A stretch of DNA of 64,000 bases, taken from NCBI GenBank assembly GCA_023974075.1, contig CM043796.1:22746927-22810926 (forward strand), written 5' to 3'. Position 1 is the stretch's first letter, and each line of letters begins with the position of its first letter. Below are positions 47,068-59,005 of the stretch, one piece after another. The notes beneath the pieces are model-generated. The model was not told the origin of the DNA, did not search any database, and was given only the letters and a program-made list of their open reading frames with translations. The stretch comes from Chaenocephalus aceratus (Eukaryota > Chordata > Actinopteri > Perciformes > Channichthyidae). Both the position numbers and the translations under genes were made by a program.

Positions 47068-50000
47068 GGCTACTCCCATACACACAACATGTGTCCTTAT
47101 CTTAGCTGGCAAAGGTGACTCCATCTACAGAAATTCTGCTCCTGTGAAGTCCAGAGGGTGTTGTAGCAGCAGGAGCAACCCGGTACAATCTTAAGTCCCA
47201 GACCCCTGACTTGTACTACACATTTGGGTTCAGACCTCACCGTGCTGTGAATCCTCCACTCAGGTCACATGATATCCCTTGTCTTTTTCATTAACACTTT
47301 ACCTAAGTGGGCCCAGAGCTTGGTAGCAAGAAAGACACAATTCCAGGAAGTTGAGCCCCTAAGAAGAAGTCACAATTCTGAGTTTGTAATTTCAGGGAGT
47401 TTGATGTTATTCATATAGTGAGACCTGCCAAAAAACACACAAAAATACTTCTCAAAATACTCTACATCAGTGATGTTTGCACTCTTTATACATTGCAACA
47501 ACATTTTTGCTATTTTACTTTAAAGGCAGACTTAGGCCCTTTAGTAGTTATGTAGTCCCTGTTCCATAAAAGATCAATGTTGTGATTAGTATTCACAAAA
47601 CACTAGGTTAATGAAGAATGAAAATGATATTGGGAATTGATATTTGACAAAGATAAGATATACTTTATACAACGGAAAAATATGATTTTGATCAAATAAA
47701 TTACACCAAGCAGTATTTTCAATGCAGTATGCATGCAGTATTTGTTTTATATTGTATTCATATTTTAAATGCTTTTTCTCCAATTCTTTACTTTAGATTT
47801 TCACACAGATGAAGTCATAATTCATAATTCCCTCAGACTGACTGCAGTAGACATGGCTCATTGGGCTACATCATTTTGTCCTTTTCTACCAGTGTGTCTG
47901 CAAACTGCTTACATTTGTATTCCAATACATAACTTGTCATCCTTAATGTTTTCCACACAAACTAAGGCAAATGTGACATAAGAGAAGAAACAGTCTGAGA
48001 ACTAAGGATTCCAATATTTCACACATTCATTATGAATATACGCCTGCATTTGAAATATTACAAATCCTTTGGTTTAAAATAATTTGATAAGCAGTGTTTG
48101 CATTGACATCAAGCTGTGTTCAACTGCCAGTTTATCTTAATCCATGCTTAATTCCTATAGTAAGAGGCAGCAATCACATGACAGCTGCAAGATGTTCACC
48201 CATGCCAATCATTGTATTGAAACATATCACTTTCAGAATTATTTTCAGCTTTATTTGATGCTGATTGTATTTGTATAATGAAAGGTATATTCATGACTCC
48301 TCGCCTACCTCATAGACAACAATACCCTCAAACAGACCCACGCAGAATAGGCCAGAGCAGCATTTCACACACAAACCTGCGACACGGAAGACGCAGAGGA
48401 GGCACATTTCTCACATCTGTATTATGCTGGTTTTATGAGTCCGCCTGTATTGCTGGGAAACATGCTGACACAGTATCAAAGGCTAAATAGCTACACAATA
48501 CATAATGCAATAGAGTGTGCTGTTTGAACCGTGTATTGTGTCAAATCCTTCGATCACCAGCTCTGTTGTGATCACATGGAAAGCGGTAGACTGCTTTGTT
48601 TGTGAACGACTTTTATTAAGTGGAAAGGTGTCGTAAATGTCATGTCTCCGTTATGGATTCCTCCCAAAAGCAAAAAACCCCATTAAGCCTTTCCCAGAAG
48701 GTTACATTTTCCGCGGGAGGGGCCTTAAGGATAAATCAAATTCTTAGATAGTGAATCCCACAGGCACTGTAGAGACTGTCACCTACTGATGAGTTCCTGT
48801 GTCTCCGTCCTTAGTGCGAGACAATGGCCTCCCCGCTGTGAATAATTAAGGTTTGGGGGCACTCTGCTCCCTTACTCCCCGTGCAGGATCACTAGACGCC
48901 GTTAGAGGTTTTACTCGCTGAGATCAGACTATAGTTGAGAGGGCTGAGAAGTACCTAAGCCACCCTGCTGCTTTTACTGCAATTCCACTGAACCTTCACT
49001 TAACAGATTTGGCAGAGGTCTAAAGAGTCATGCCTCCCCATCTGAGCCGGGGAGGGCATGCTCCTCTGACTGACATATGAACAGACTGAGCAGACAGCAA
49101 AATCTTTTTTAACAATTCACCATGTTCCTGGTAAAACACAGGCATTTTTAAAAACCTAGATTCATGAATAAGAAATGTAAATGTTATCATGATCATTGAG
49201 GCTTCTTGTCTCTTTAATATTTACTACTTTTTTGCTGTAGTATTTACTTTACAAAAGCAATGTTTTGTTAAAGTGATGCTGCAAGTACGTATGAATAATA
49301 ATAATTGATCTTTCAAGAACGTTCAGACTTCATAGTCAAAGGGATGACGTCAAATTGGTGACATCAGATGTTCTGGTTTTAGTTCATTCTTCTTGGCTGC
49401 TGCATTTTATATATTAGCAAAAAAAGAGAGCTGATTTATTTTATCCTTACTTGCCCCAGAATTAATATCATAGATTATTAACTTCACAGAGAAATTGCAA
49501 GCACGTTTTTAAGCCTCATAAAGAGTACTTATTTCATTGTGGCAATTTATCAAATCCATAAGAGCTGTTTTCACACATTCAGTCTTTTATTGTACACTTG
49601 TAATAGGGCCATGTGTCCGAACGTGTTGCATCACAGACAACAGAACACCCTGCCTAACTACTGTCCATTGTAATTCCACTTTTGGTGCTGACCCCATCAA
49701 GATTTGTTTAAAGTTATGCTCTTGCACAGACTACACCGGACGCCACACACATGACATTTTTTGACAATTAACTGTTTTGGTTTCCAAAGGAATAAGCAGT
49801 TTCGTACAGCTTTGCTATGGGGATCAGCTGATCACCCTGCCAATACCAAAACTGTAGTGGAAGACAAAGAAAAGAAAGGTATCTGGTACCAATACTTAGT
49901 CAAGTCACACATAGATGTAGCAAGCGGTGGAAAAAAAGTATTTTGAATGTTGGTAGTGGTGCATGAAATGTCACAATTGTCACCTTTTGGTGAATTAAAC

Positions 50001-53000
50001 AAGGTATTATCAGAACATGGCGGCCCTTGTGGACAAAGGTGGTAGTGTTTTTATGAGCACCATTGCCCCTGGTCATCAACATCTTGATATGGCAACATGG
50101 CATGCACACATTTATTTTGAATAAATAGGCAACCTATTTCTGATACTATTTGTTCTTTTTTAAACAGCTGTTTGCATAATGCAGTGATAGCGTTAAATAA
50201 CTCTATTTGTAGTTCCTCAGCTGTAATATGAAGATGGAGAAACAAAAGTAGTACTAGTAAATCAAGCATTTAGAGTCTGATGGCACAATACTTCAAGCAT
50301 GTCTTACTCAAGTCTAAGAAAGTAAGTCTGTATGGTATTTGTTGTCTCAAAGATTGTTTTGTATCAGTAAAAACAGCGTCCTTTCACTGATATACCTCTA
50401 TTTCAACAGTGTTCTAACTCACACTAGTCACTATGTAAAACATCAATGAATTCGATTTTCCCACTGCTCAACAGGCTCACATAAATCCATCTTTTTTATC
50501 TCAAAGGATTGCAGCAGCTCTCTCTTCAAACCTTCAAAGGCTTTTTGTATGCGAAAGTATAAGACAGAAGCAGGGAATCAAAGTGTGCTGTCTGTAAAAG
50601 TTGTTACGTGGTCTTGCTTTCGATTGTCCTACAGTACAGCGCAGTTGTTTCATGGACATCAAAAAGGTTGTAAGTGCCGGGGTGAATCATGTTACAATGA
50701 GGACAGAAAAGCTCCTTTTTTTACCGGAGGAGGACGGCAAAGTCACAGGAGATTTACAAGCCTGTGTTCGCTGCTCTTAAAGAGGAAGCATAAGGGAGTG
50801 TGCTTAATGATTTATCACCTCATGCCACTGTGGAAATCAAAATGGATTTTGGAACACATCTTAAGAGCATTCCATGGAATATAACAAAAAGTGTTTCTGA
50901 AGTGAATTACCTACCCCACCTTTAAGGCTTCTAATTGGCCGTCCATAACTGATTTTGTAATGTCAGAGTGACTTAGTCGACTTCTTATGTAAGGTAAATG
51001 CTCATATTCTGAAATAAATAATCAAATATATTTCTTTCCCTAAGAAAACATTCAAGAATCTATATATTGGTTCTTCGAATGTAACTTCTTGTGTCTGAGT
51101 GTGGAACACGAACAATGTAGTCTGGTGTGAATCCACCTCTCATAAAACATGTAAAGTGATTTCATCTGAGATAAGTGCACTAAGTGTAGAAATGTGGAGA
51201 GCATTTTCTTTCAAATTCCCTATCTCTTTGAAGTAAACATCCTCCTGCCGGTGTTCAGAAACTCACTCCAAAATAAAAATAGCCAGACGTCTCAGCATGC
51301 AGTAAAGAGTTGGTTCAGTCCGTCTTACATTGATCAAAAACTCTGTCAACTCCATGCAGACGTATTGCAGTCGTTTTGTTTTCAGTGAAAGTTAATAATA
51401 AATAATGCCCTAAATTGTGTCCCCACCCTATTACAAACAGTATGTTACACAAGCACCAAGGGCAGTATGAAAAAAAACAGACTTTCCTTTCACATTCTGA
51501 AAAATGGCCTCCTTGAAAGAGAATGGATCCCCGCCAAGGACATTTCCATAAATTAAAAATAATTAGTGCATCTGCCCCGTAATTCAGATCCGCTTGATAC
51601 GTAATGGGTTCATCCTTCGCCCCTGTTACACCTTTCCATAACGTTTTATGAAATGGGGCCAGAAGTTATTCTGTAAAAAAACTGACAAAAACCAACAAAC
51701 CAAAGGAATTCAATGGGTATATGTGTGAACATATACATTTAAATACAAAAGAATCAACAAAAAAATACCATTTTACAATGAGTATGTGTTATGTTCTACA
51801 TTTTTGTATAAATATATATGAATAAATAAATGTAATATTTACATAACACTACTTCAGTGACTCAGTGTCCCTGCTAGAGATTAGATGTGTAACCTAGAAC
51901 TGCACATTCATTTGGAGAATTGCTGCCATGCAAAATGCTGAGTTACCCGCAATTGGTCTGACTTTATTAAGCATCAGGCAACAGTATCACATTTAATGAT
52001 GTCGTTTATACATTCTCATTAGCCTCTGGAAATGGCTACGGCTATACGATAAGTGTTCCTTTTTATTTGCTGATTGTACATTCAGCCTCCAACTGCGAAG
52101 GAAGACTGTTAAGAGACACTGCTGCCGTTCAACCAGACCTCATCTACTATTTCATCATCTCCAATCTTCTATTTCCCCTTTTCCTTCCATCTCCACACGC
52201 ATCTTGTTCTCCCAGGGGGGGGGAACGCAAAGGTAATGCACCTGATGAGGCCATTGTTGAGCGAGAATTTCCTCTGATCTCATGGATCCGGGAGGAAAAT
52301 GCTACACTCTGATACTATGCTCATCATTTGCAATTACCTGCACACTTTCCTCAAAACAAATGACACGTAATGATTGCAGGGACACAAATAAGCTCATGAG
52401 AAAAATGAGATGCTGAGGTAACATCATGTGTGTGATTTATTTATTTATTTCCCAGTTTTTTTTCTTTGGCTGACAAAAATAGAGGGATTTCTTATGTTAT
52501 TTGCACATGGTTTATACAGCAATTTTGCATTGTAGCTAAGTAATGCAGACAGTGCTTACGTAGAGCAACATGACACAGCAGCTTTTGTTTATGTACCACC
52601 ATGAATGAACAGATTGGGATTTGGATTCAGCTTCTGGATCGCTACCCAAATCACACCAGATGGATGATGAAAGATGATTCCTAATATCTGATACATTTGA
52701 TTTAAATAACACAAAAACAACATACATATAACATAAATCAGCAAGTGACTTTTCACCAAAATAAAGTAATGATATGTCATCATTAGTGAACTTACGTGTG
52801 GTAATATGTACATATATATTTATGATGAAAAGAAACAAATATTTGCCTGTCTTTAAATATATATTTTTAAATAAAATGTTTTAATTAATTCACAATGGTT
52901 TCAGACTACTACTTCCAAGATCAAGTAGGGCTTTATCTAAGGTTTAAGCTTAAATGTGTGTTAACCCATAAACAAATGGAATAAATAGTTTGTAATACGG

Positions 53001-53590
53001 CACGCAATATTACTTTATGCAGCTGTTCATCCCATCACTTCGAACATTTGAAGCTAATAATCAAACTACACTGTATTTCGCACATAAAATCCTCCAGCAC
53101 TTGAAGGTCAGCCAAAAACAGCAATTTACTCACATGCCTACTTTCTGTCAAAGGCTTTATAAGTACCTTGGATATTCGTACAGACGAATAACTACGGAGG
53201 AGTATTGGAGGAGGAAGATGAGTCTGAGTATACGGCAGGTTAATTGCAAATCGACGTATCTGTTCACATTATGAAAAGGCATTGAAGTTTTGACTGAGCA
53301 CAAACAGATTTTTTGAATTATTGGAAAGACCGTTGTAAACAGTTAATCCAGATCAGGGAATTGGGACTCAAACACACCTCCGGAGTCGGATATTATTCTC
53401 ACTCATCACTACATGTGAATCTGTGTCTTGCACCTCCCACTGATCAGAACAAATGATGAGGAGTTGGAAGCTTTGTTTTCCCAGTGTTGAGGGGCTCCAA
53501 GTCATTTGCATCTTCACAATGGAAAGCTAGCAACAAAGTTCCATTGATAGAAAAATTACAACCTATTTCTCTATTGGATTTCAAATGGCC
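47068..53590. other. Long stretch without recognisable genes
   Basis: No domain-bearing frame, RNA gene or clear transposon was recognised. The sequence is AT-rich with short open frames only. Confidence 0.5.
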
Positions 53591-53862
53591 TGGCACTCCT
53601 TTATTACAGTAGGGCAGTGTGAGGTGTCCAGATTGTTAAGTGCACCCAAAGCAGCAGTGTCTGCTCAGCGTGTGTAACATTGTAAACGGTTGCTTTTCAA
53701 TGAGGAGTAGAAGATAATAAAAAATAGAAGGAACAATATTAAATTAACATAGCCGGCATTTTATTAAATATTAAACAGCACTTTCAGCAAATGGCCAGTT
53801 GCTCTTCCTCTATTCTTCAAATGCAGACTCTGCTGCCCCAGCACTGCCCCAAGTGGGTTACA
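53591..53862 (-). mobile_element. Gypsy 3' LTR (beginning)
   Basis: The LTR starts TGTAACCCACTTGGGGCAG directly after a polypurine tract. AATAAA signals lie on the minus strand near 53766 and 53600. The far end and the host duplication could not be fixed, so the lower edge is an estimate. Confidence 0.6.
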
Positions 53863-53874
53863 TCCTCCCCCCCT
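53863..53874 (-). promoter_or_regulatory. Polypurine tract of the gypsy element
   Basis: On the minus strand AGGGGGGGAGGA ends immediately before the TG that opens the LTR. This is the required position for the plus-strand DNA primer in reverse transcription. Confidence 0.75.
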
Positions 53875-53899
53875 AAATGTTCTCCTTGCATGTTGCACA

Positions 53900-54239
53900 C
53901 TACACCATCTCAGAAGTTAAAGGGGCTAACTGGCATATATATGGTACAGTGTCCAAGTTAAGAGTTTGGGAGAAAGCCTGATCTAACCCCCTTAAGATAG
54001 AGTGCATCATTGCCACCAGCGGGTTCCCTAAGGTTTGGTATGTTAGCCTATCAGGAGCTCTTCTTTCTCTGGAGGATCTTCTCAGTTCTGTTTCCTCTTC
54101 ATGAGGAGAGCCACTACTTCCTGGCTGTGCATGTTCTTCCCCATTTTCCGTTTGTGGTCCACTTTCGGTTGTATTTGGGCTACATAACTCATTCAGGTTC
54201 ACTGGAATGTCAGGGAGACTTTCCTCAGTGCCTATAATC
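53900..54239 (-). pseudogene. Gypsy pol C-terminal tail
   Basis: About 113 residues: EESLPDIPVNLNELC, then a Ser/Glu-rich stretch, then RRSSRERRAPDRLTYQTLGN. A basic RRS-R...P-R-L-Y motif followed by LGNPL is typical of the tail of this group of fish gypsy pol proteins. It ends with a stop 26 bp before the polypurine tract. The frame's first residues (MRLGW) come from the inserted transposon, not from gypsy. It belongs with the segment at 57174-57728. Confidence 0.65.
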
Positions 54240-54775
54240 CAACCCAGTCTCACGGCATTTCGTGTTCACCAACACGATTTTTAATCTATTGATTCGTGTT
54301 CACCATCACGACTTGCCCCTTTTTTTCGTGTTGCACAGCACGATTTTAAAAGCAATGTATTTCTACTGGTAATGTGTTTCGTCGCCTGCAGGCTGCAGCA
54401 CGTATTTTTCTCCGGTCGGGTCGTGGAAGACCGGAAGCTGTGTGGTTCATAAAAACATGTTCTTACTCAATATCAAGCCACAGTTATTGCTTTTATGTTA
54501 AATCGTATAATTTCGGACTTTTGTTGCCATCTGTGAGGAAAATAAATGGGGCTCAGAGCCTCAGGATACTGAAATCTGTATTTTTAAATCGGTTTTTCCT
54601 TCTAATTTGTTATTCTTTTCAAAATAACACACTGTTATTTACTCACCAATAACACACAATTATCCTTGCTTTTATTTATTGGTTTAATTCCATAATCTCT
54701 GGCTTTTTTGGCGTCCGTCAGGAACTTAATTTCAAAATAAATATAACCGGAAACAGACGTGGGCATTTCGAGCGA
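54240..54775 (+). repeat. Left long terminal inverted repeat
   Basis: Matches the reverse complement of the right arm over almost its full length. Similarity ends near catttcgagc (about 54771-54780). It includes aaaataaccggaaacagacg-type sequence at the inner edge. Confidence 0.9.
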
Positions 54776-56647
54776 TTACCCAAGATCCTCAGCTATGGTT
54801 TTAAGATCGCTGATTGGATGTGTTATCCGCAATGCATGCTGGGATTTGGTGTTTATATTATATGAAATCCGGAAAACATTTTAAAAGAATAAAATAATAC
54901 TTAATTCCGAGTGCTCTTGCTTTTCTCTTTGAAAGTCATCACATAACGGCATTGTAATACACGGTTCGGCTGCATTACATATTACAGATCTGCCGTAGTT
55001 CTTTATTTAGAGAGCCCTGATGAGAAGACCTTTGGAAAAACTGGAAGAAATGCCGCCGAAACTGAATACTTGACGTGGATCATAAATATATCAACAATTA
55101 AACAACATCTTCAATTTCTCTTCACACAATACGTCTCCTTGCAGTATCAACACTAATTCGGCTGACTTTTACATTTGATCTAATTCATAGATAGGTTATA
55201 TTTACACCATAACGGTGCACAGCTGATATAAAAGGACTGTCGTTTTTAAAGATATTACTGATTTTCTTTGAATGTAAGAATGTAAATACTGAGTCTGAAA
55301 TAGTATAGCAATATGCTGTAAAATGATGTGAAAGCATGCATGACACTATACATCTTCAGATGTTGTACATACACACTAATAATACAGAGTTATTATGGCT
55401 GTGTGACCTCCTAGTGGTTAAAGCACCTCCTAGTGGTTAAAGCACGTTATTGAATTATTGTTTTTATGTGTTATATTTGATTAAAAAAATATTAAGAGTA
55501 CATACTTTCATAGGGGAAAAGTATAAATATAGAAATATAGAATATAAAAAATCAAGAAGATACTATAAGTGATCTCTACAATAAAACAGTTTAGTGCAGG
55601 ATGTACAAAGATATTAATAGGAGGAGGTGCAAAACAGAAAAACGAATTAACCTTTATTTAAACATTAAATAACAGATTAAGGTACAAACAAACAAAGTAC
55701 TTAACGTCTAATATATTGCTTTCCTGCAATGTTAACTATGTTGAAGCACTTATTTGAACTGATATTATACATATGAATTATACTCTTATGTATGTAGATA
55801 GAATAAGAAATGTGCAGAATATGACAGTTTAATGGTGGAGGTACACACATATTGATAGATGTCTTGTAATGCACTGTTGAGGAACCGGCTGTGACCCAAG
55901 TTTTTCATTCATTGCATAACTACACCGTAGTTGTGTATGATATGTCAATAAACCTTTGAAAATCTTGAAAGGGATGTGCAAAATAGCCATAATATACAGT
56001 CTTTAATTAACTATTAGTAGAGAATAACGAGTAATGAATATACTTTATTACTCGTTTCCATTCATGTCAATTGCAGATACATGTTTAGTCTTCTCAAGCA
56101 CCAACTATCAAATATCTCAAAAGTCTGATTTAAGGGTTGTTTATATTTCACATAATTAATCAGAATCTGCAAAGTAACTCAAATAAATGCAGTGGAGTAA
56201 AAATACCAGGTTAACCTCTGAATTGTAGTGGAGTAGAATTACAAAGTAACAATGAGCTGTCATGTGGGTATATATTAATGCTATATATGAATGCTGCGCA
56301 TTATGGACACAAGTGATTTTCACCCATTTATTAATTATATGTTTTACATTTGATAACACCAATGTGTTTAATACTGGCAACTTCTAATTGTGGGAAAAAC
56401 GAAAACGTTCAGTAGAGACGTCCCATAGAACATTTTGCGAAACACAATAGCCAGCATGTGTAGTTCTGGGGGGGCGTTCGATTCCAGTTTTGGATAGACT
56501 GGCGTGGTTTCGTTCCATTTCACACAGCTGTTTGACGCTCTGCGTAACCTTACGGGAACTGTAGTCCTAAACGATAGCTGGGGATTATGGGTAGTGTAGT
56601 GTCTTCGGCCATCCTAAACTCAGAAATGTTGACTATCGCAATGATGC

Positions 56648-57166
56648 TCGAAATGTCCCTTATAGGCCTACGTCTGTTTCCGGTTATTTTTATTTTGAAA
56701 TTCAGTTCCTGACGGACACCAAAAAAGCCCGAGATTATGGAATTAAACCAATAAATAAAAGCAAGGATAATTGTGTGTTATTGGTGAGTAAATAACAGTG
56801 TGTTATTTTGAAAAGAATAACAAATTAGAAGGAAAAAATATTTAAAAATACAGATTTCAGTATCCTGAGGCTCTGAGCCCCATTTATTTTCCTCACAGAC
56901 GGCAACAAAAGTCCGAAATTATACGATTTAAAATAAAAGCAATAATTGTGGCTTGATATTGAGTAAGAACATGTTTTTATGAACCACACAGCTTCCGGTC
57001 TTCCACGACCCGACCGGAGAAAAAGACGTGCTGCAAGCAGTAGAAATACATTGCTTTTAAAATCGTGCTGTGCAACACGAAAAAAAGGGGCAAATCGTGT
57101 TGGTGAACACGAATCAATAGATTAAAAATCGTGTTGGTGAACACGAAATGCCGTGAGACTGGGTTG
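56648..57166 (-). repeat. Right long terminal inverted repeat
   Basis: Partner of the left arm. The inner edge is near gctcgaaatg (56646-56655), and the outer edge is ctgggttg at 57159-57166. Confidence 0.9.
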
Positions 57167-57173
57167 CATAATC

Positions 57174-57728
57174 TGATGCTGAGGTGAGGGCTGAATTTGG
57201 ATTTCATGCATTTTCCTCAACTTTAACTCCATTGGGTTGGAATGCTGGAACTTCAGGATTGAGAGAAGACACATTAAAGCTCAAATCCACTTCCTGACTC
57301 TCAGAGACACATTGGTCTTCCATGTGAAAGTCTCTTCCGGCTGTTCCTTCAATGTGAGGCTCTCCTGCGAATCCACTATTCTCTTGTGTGATCGGGTTAC
57401 TTTGTTCATTCTCCATCAGTGTGACTGCTGTCTCTTCTATCAGTGTGTCGTAGTGGGAGTAGTATTCAACTTCATCTTCCATGTGAGACATTTCATCTTC
57501 AACCTCAACGAGAGCTTCAGGAACATCAGGAAGTGAAATGGTATTTGGTTGTTGTCTGGTTTTAGATTTTTGAGGATATACCTGTTCAACTGTAGACGGT
57601 AGAAATCCACAGGGCAAAATCAGGTCTCTGTGTAACACTTTTTCAGGTCCTCCTGTGTCCTCTGGCACCACGACATAGACAAGTGAGTCTTGGATTTGTT
57701 TAACCAGAGTGTATATGGTTTTACTCAC
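57174..57728 (-). pseudogene. Gypsy pol segment C-terminal to integrase
   Basis: The open part is 57728-57204. It starts SKTIYTLVKQIQDSLVYVVV, then EKVLHRDLILPCGFLPS. This is the chromodomain-free, SH3-like C-terminal region that follows integrase in this fish gypsy group, with the diagnostic LHRD-LLPCGFL motif. An acidic spacer follows. The stop at 57206-57204 probably reflects a frameshift, since a neighbouring frame stays open (HEIQIQPSPQHQIIGTEES) and leads into the tail at 54239. The methionine at the top is created by the LINE junction. Confidence 0.75.
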
Positions 57729-57923
57729 GTATTTAACGTGGTTGGGAACATGTTCTCAGATACCGTGACACTTATTACTACTATTCATTGACCCTATGAT
57801 TGCGACGCATGCAAATACTTTGTTGTTGTGTGTTATGTACAACGGTTACTTCAAGCTGATGAGTTAAATAACTTATCTCACAAGAAAGTAGTTTTAACTT
57901 TGTTGTATTGAGTTAAGTTAACA

Positions 57924-58157
57924 GCTAGTATCTACCTGGAGCTATCTGCAGCAGCTAACATCTACCTGGAGCTATCTGCAGCAGCTAACATCTGCCCGGA
58001 GCTATCTGCAGCAGCTAACGTCTGCCTGGAGCTATCTGCAGCAGTTAACATCTACCTGGAGCTATCTGCAGCAGCTAACATCTACCCGGAGCTATCTGCA
58101 GCAGCTAACATCTACCCGGAGCTATCTGCAGCAGCTAACATCTACCTGGAGCTATCT
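57924..58157 (+). repeat. 30-bp tandem repeat in the LINE 5' UTR, about 7.8 units
   Basis: Units of agctaacatctacctggagc plus tatctgcagc begin at 57924 and then every 30 bp (57954, 57984 and so on to 58134). Differences are one or two bases per unit. The array ends 20 bp before the ORF1 start. Confidence 0.95.
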
Positions 58158-58177
58158 CACCAACCACAGCTTTCAGT

Positions 58178-58954
58178 ATGCCACCAAGGAAGGTGCAGAT
58201 GGACAGCAAAGAAGGAAAACCAGAGGAGGATCTGGTCTCTCTTGCTCAGGTAACAGAGTTACTAAATCAGCAGAAAGACATGTTTACTGCACTCTTACAG
58301 CAGCAACAGGAAAACTTCAGAGGCTTTGTTAAAATGATTATGGATTCCACTAACACAAGGCTGGATGCCATTACAAGGGAGGTTCAGGAAATCAGGTCTA
58401 GCATTCAATTTATTCAAAAGGATACAGATGACATGAAAACTCAAAATGTGAAACAGTCTGTACACTGTAAGTCTATGCAAGCTGACATCTTGAGAAATAG
58501 TGACGGCCTGTCAGCTGTCACTGACAAAATGGAATATGCAGAAAGACAATCGAGAAGGAGCAACGTGGTTCTTGACGGCATCGGTGAGGAGCCTGGGGAG
58601 ACCTTTGCGCAAACTGAGGAAAAGGTGAAAGACATTCTTGTGGACAAACTCCAGCTTCAACAAGGCATTGAGATTGAGTGAGCTCACTGCACTGGGAAGC
58701 CAGCCGCTAACAATACCAGACCCAGACCCATAGTAGTGAAGTTCCTGAGGTTCAAGGACAGATCAGCGGTTTTGGAGATAGACAAAAATCTAAGAGGGAC
58801 GAACATCTACATTAATGAAGATTACACTGAAGCAGTCAGAATGAAAATGAAAGAGCTACTCCCTAAATTGTGGGAAGCGCGGGAGAGGGGAGAGATTGCC
58901 TTCCTGAGGCATGACAAGCTGATAATCCGCCCCCCACAGCACTCCAGAACCTAA
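58178..58954 (+). pseudogene. LINE ORF1 protein (coiled coil, RRM-like), one stop
   Basis: A 258-residue frame. Residues about 20-110 look like a coiled coil (Gln/Leu/Glu-rich heptads, LLNQQKDMFTALLQQQQEN). The central YAERQSRRSNVVLDGIGEEP is the start of an RRM-like domain of the L1-ORF1/transposase-22 type. The C-terminal part (VVKFLRFKDRSAVLEI, NIYINEDYTEAVRMKMKELL) resembles its C-terminal domain. Such proteins bind LINE RNA and act as chaperones. A TGA at codon 168 (58679-58681) interrupts the frame within IEIE*AHCTGKP; CGA to TGA by CpG decay is the simplest explanation. The frame continues unchanged afterwards. The start is the first ATG after the 5' UTR repeats. Confidence 0.8.
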
Positions 58955-59005
58955 TTGTATCACTGGACTTTTAAGGTATATCTGATATGAACTAATTATG
59001 AACAC

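Larger units (their letters stand above)
54240..57166. mobile_element. DNA transposon with about 520-bp terminal inverted repeats
   Basis: The left arm 54240-54775 and the right arm about 56648-57166 are near-identical inverted copies. Both begin CAACCCAGTCTCACGGCATT and contain three short cgtgtt...aacacga or cgtgttgcacagcacga hairpin motifs. The left arm has an extra stretch of about 20 bp (gtaatgtgtttcgtcgcctg region, near 54370). The flanks are TATAATC (54233-54239) and CATAATC (57167-57173), a probable 7-bp duplication with one mismatch. The 1.87-kb interior is AT-rich with no transposase frame. It is therefore non-autonomous, and the superfamily is not determined. Confidence 0.9.

Noticed and set aside
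57924..58157. CRISPR-like array
   Set aside because: Units are directly adjacent with no spacers, and the sequence is eukaryotic LINE 5' UTR.
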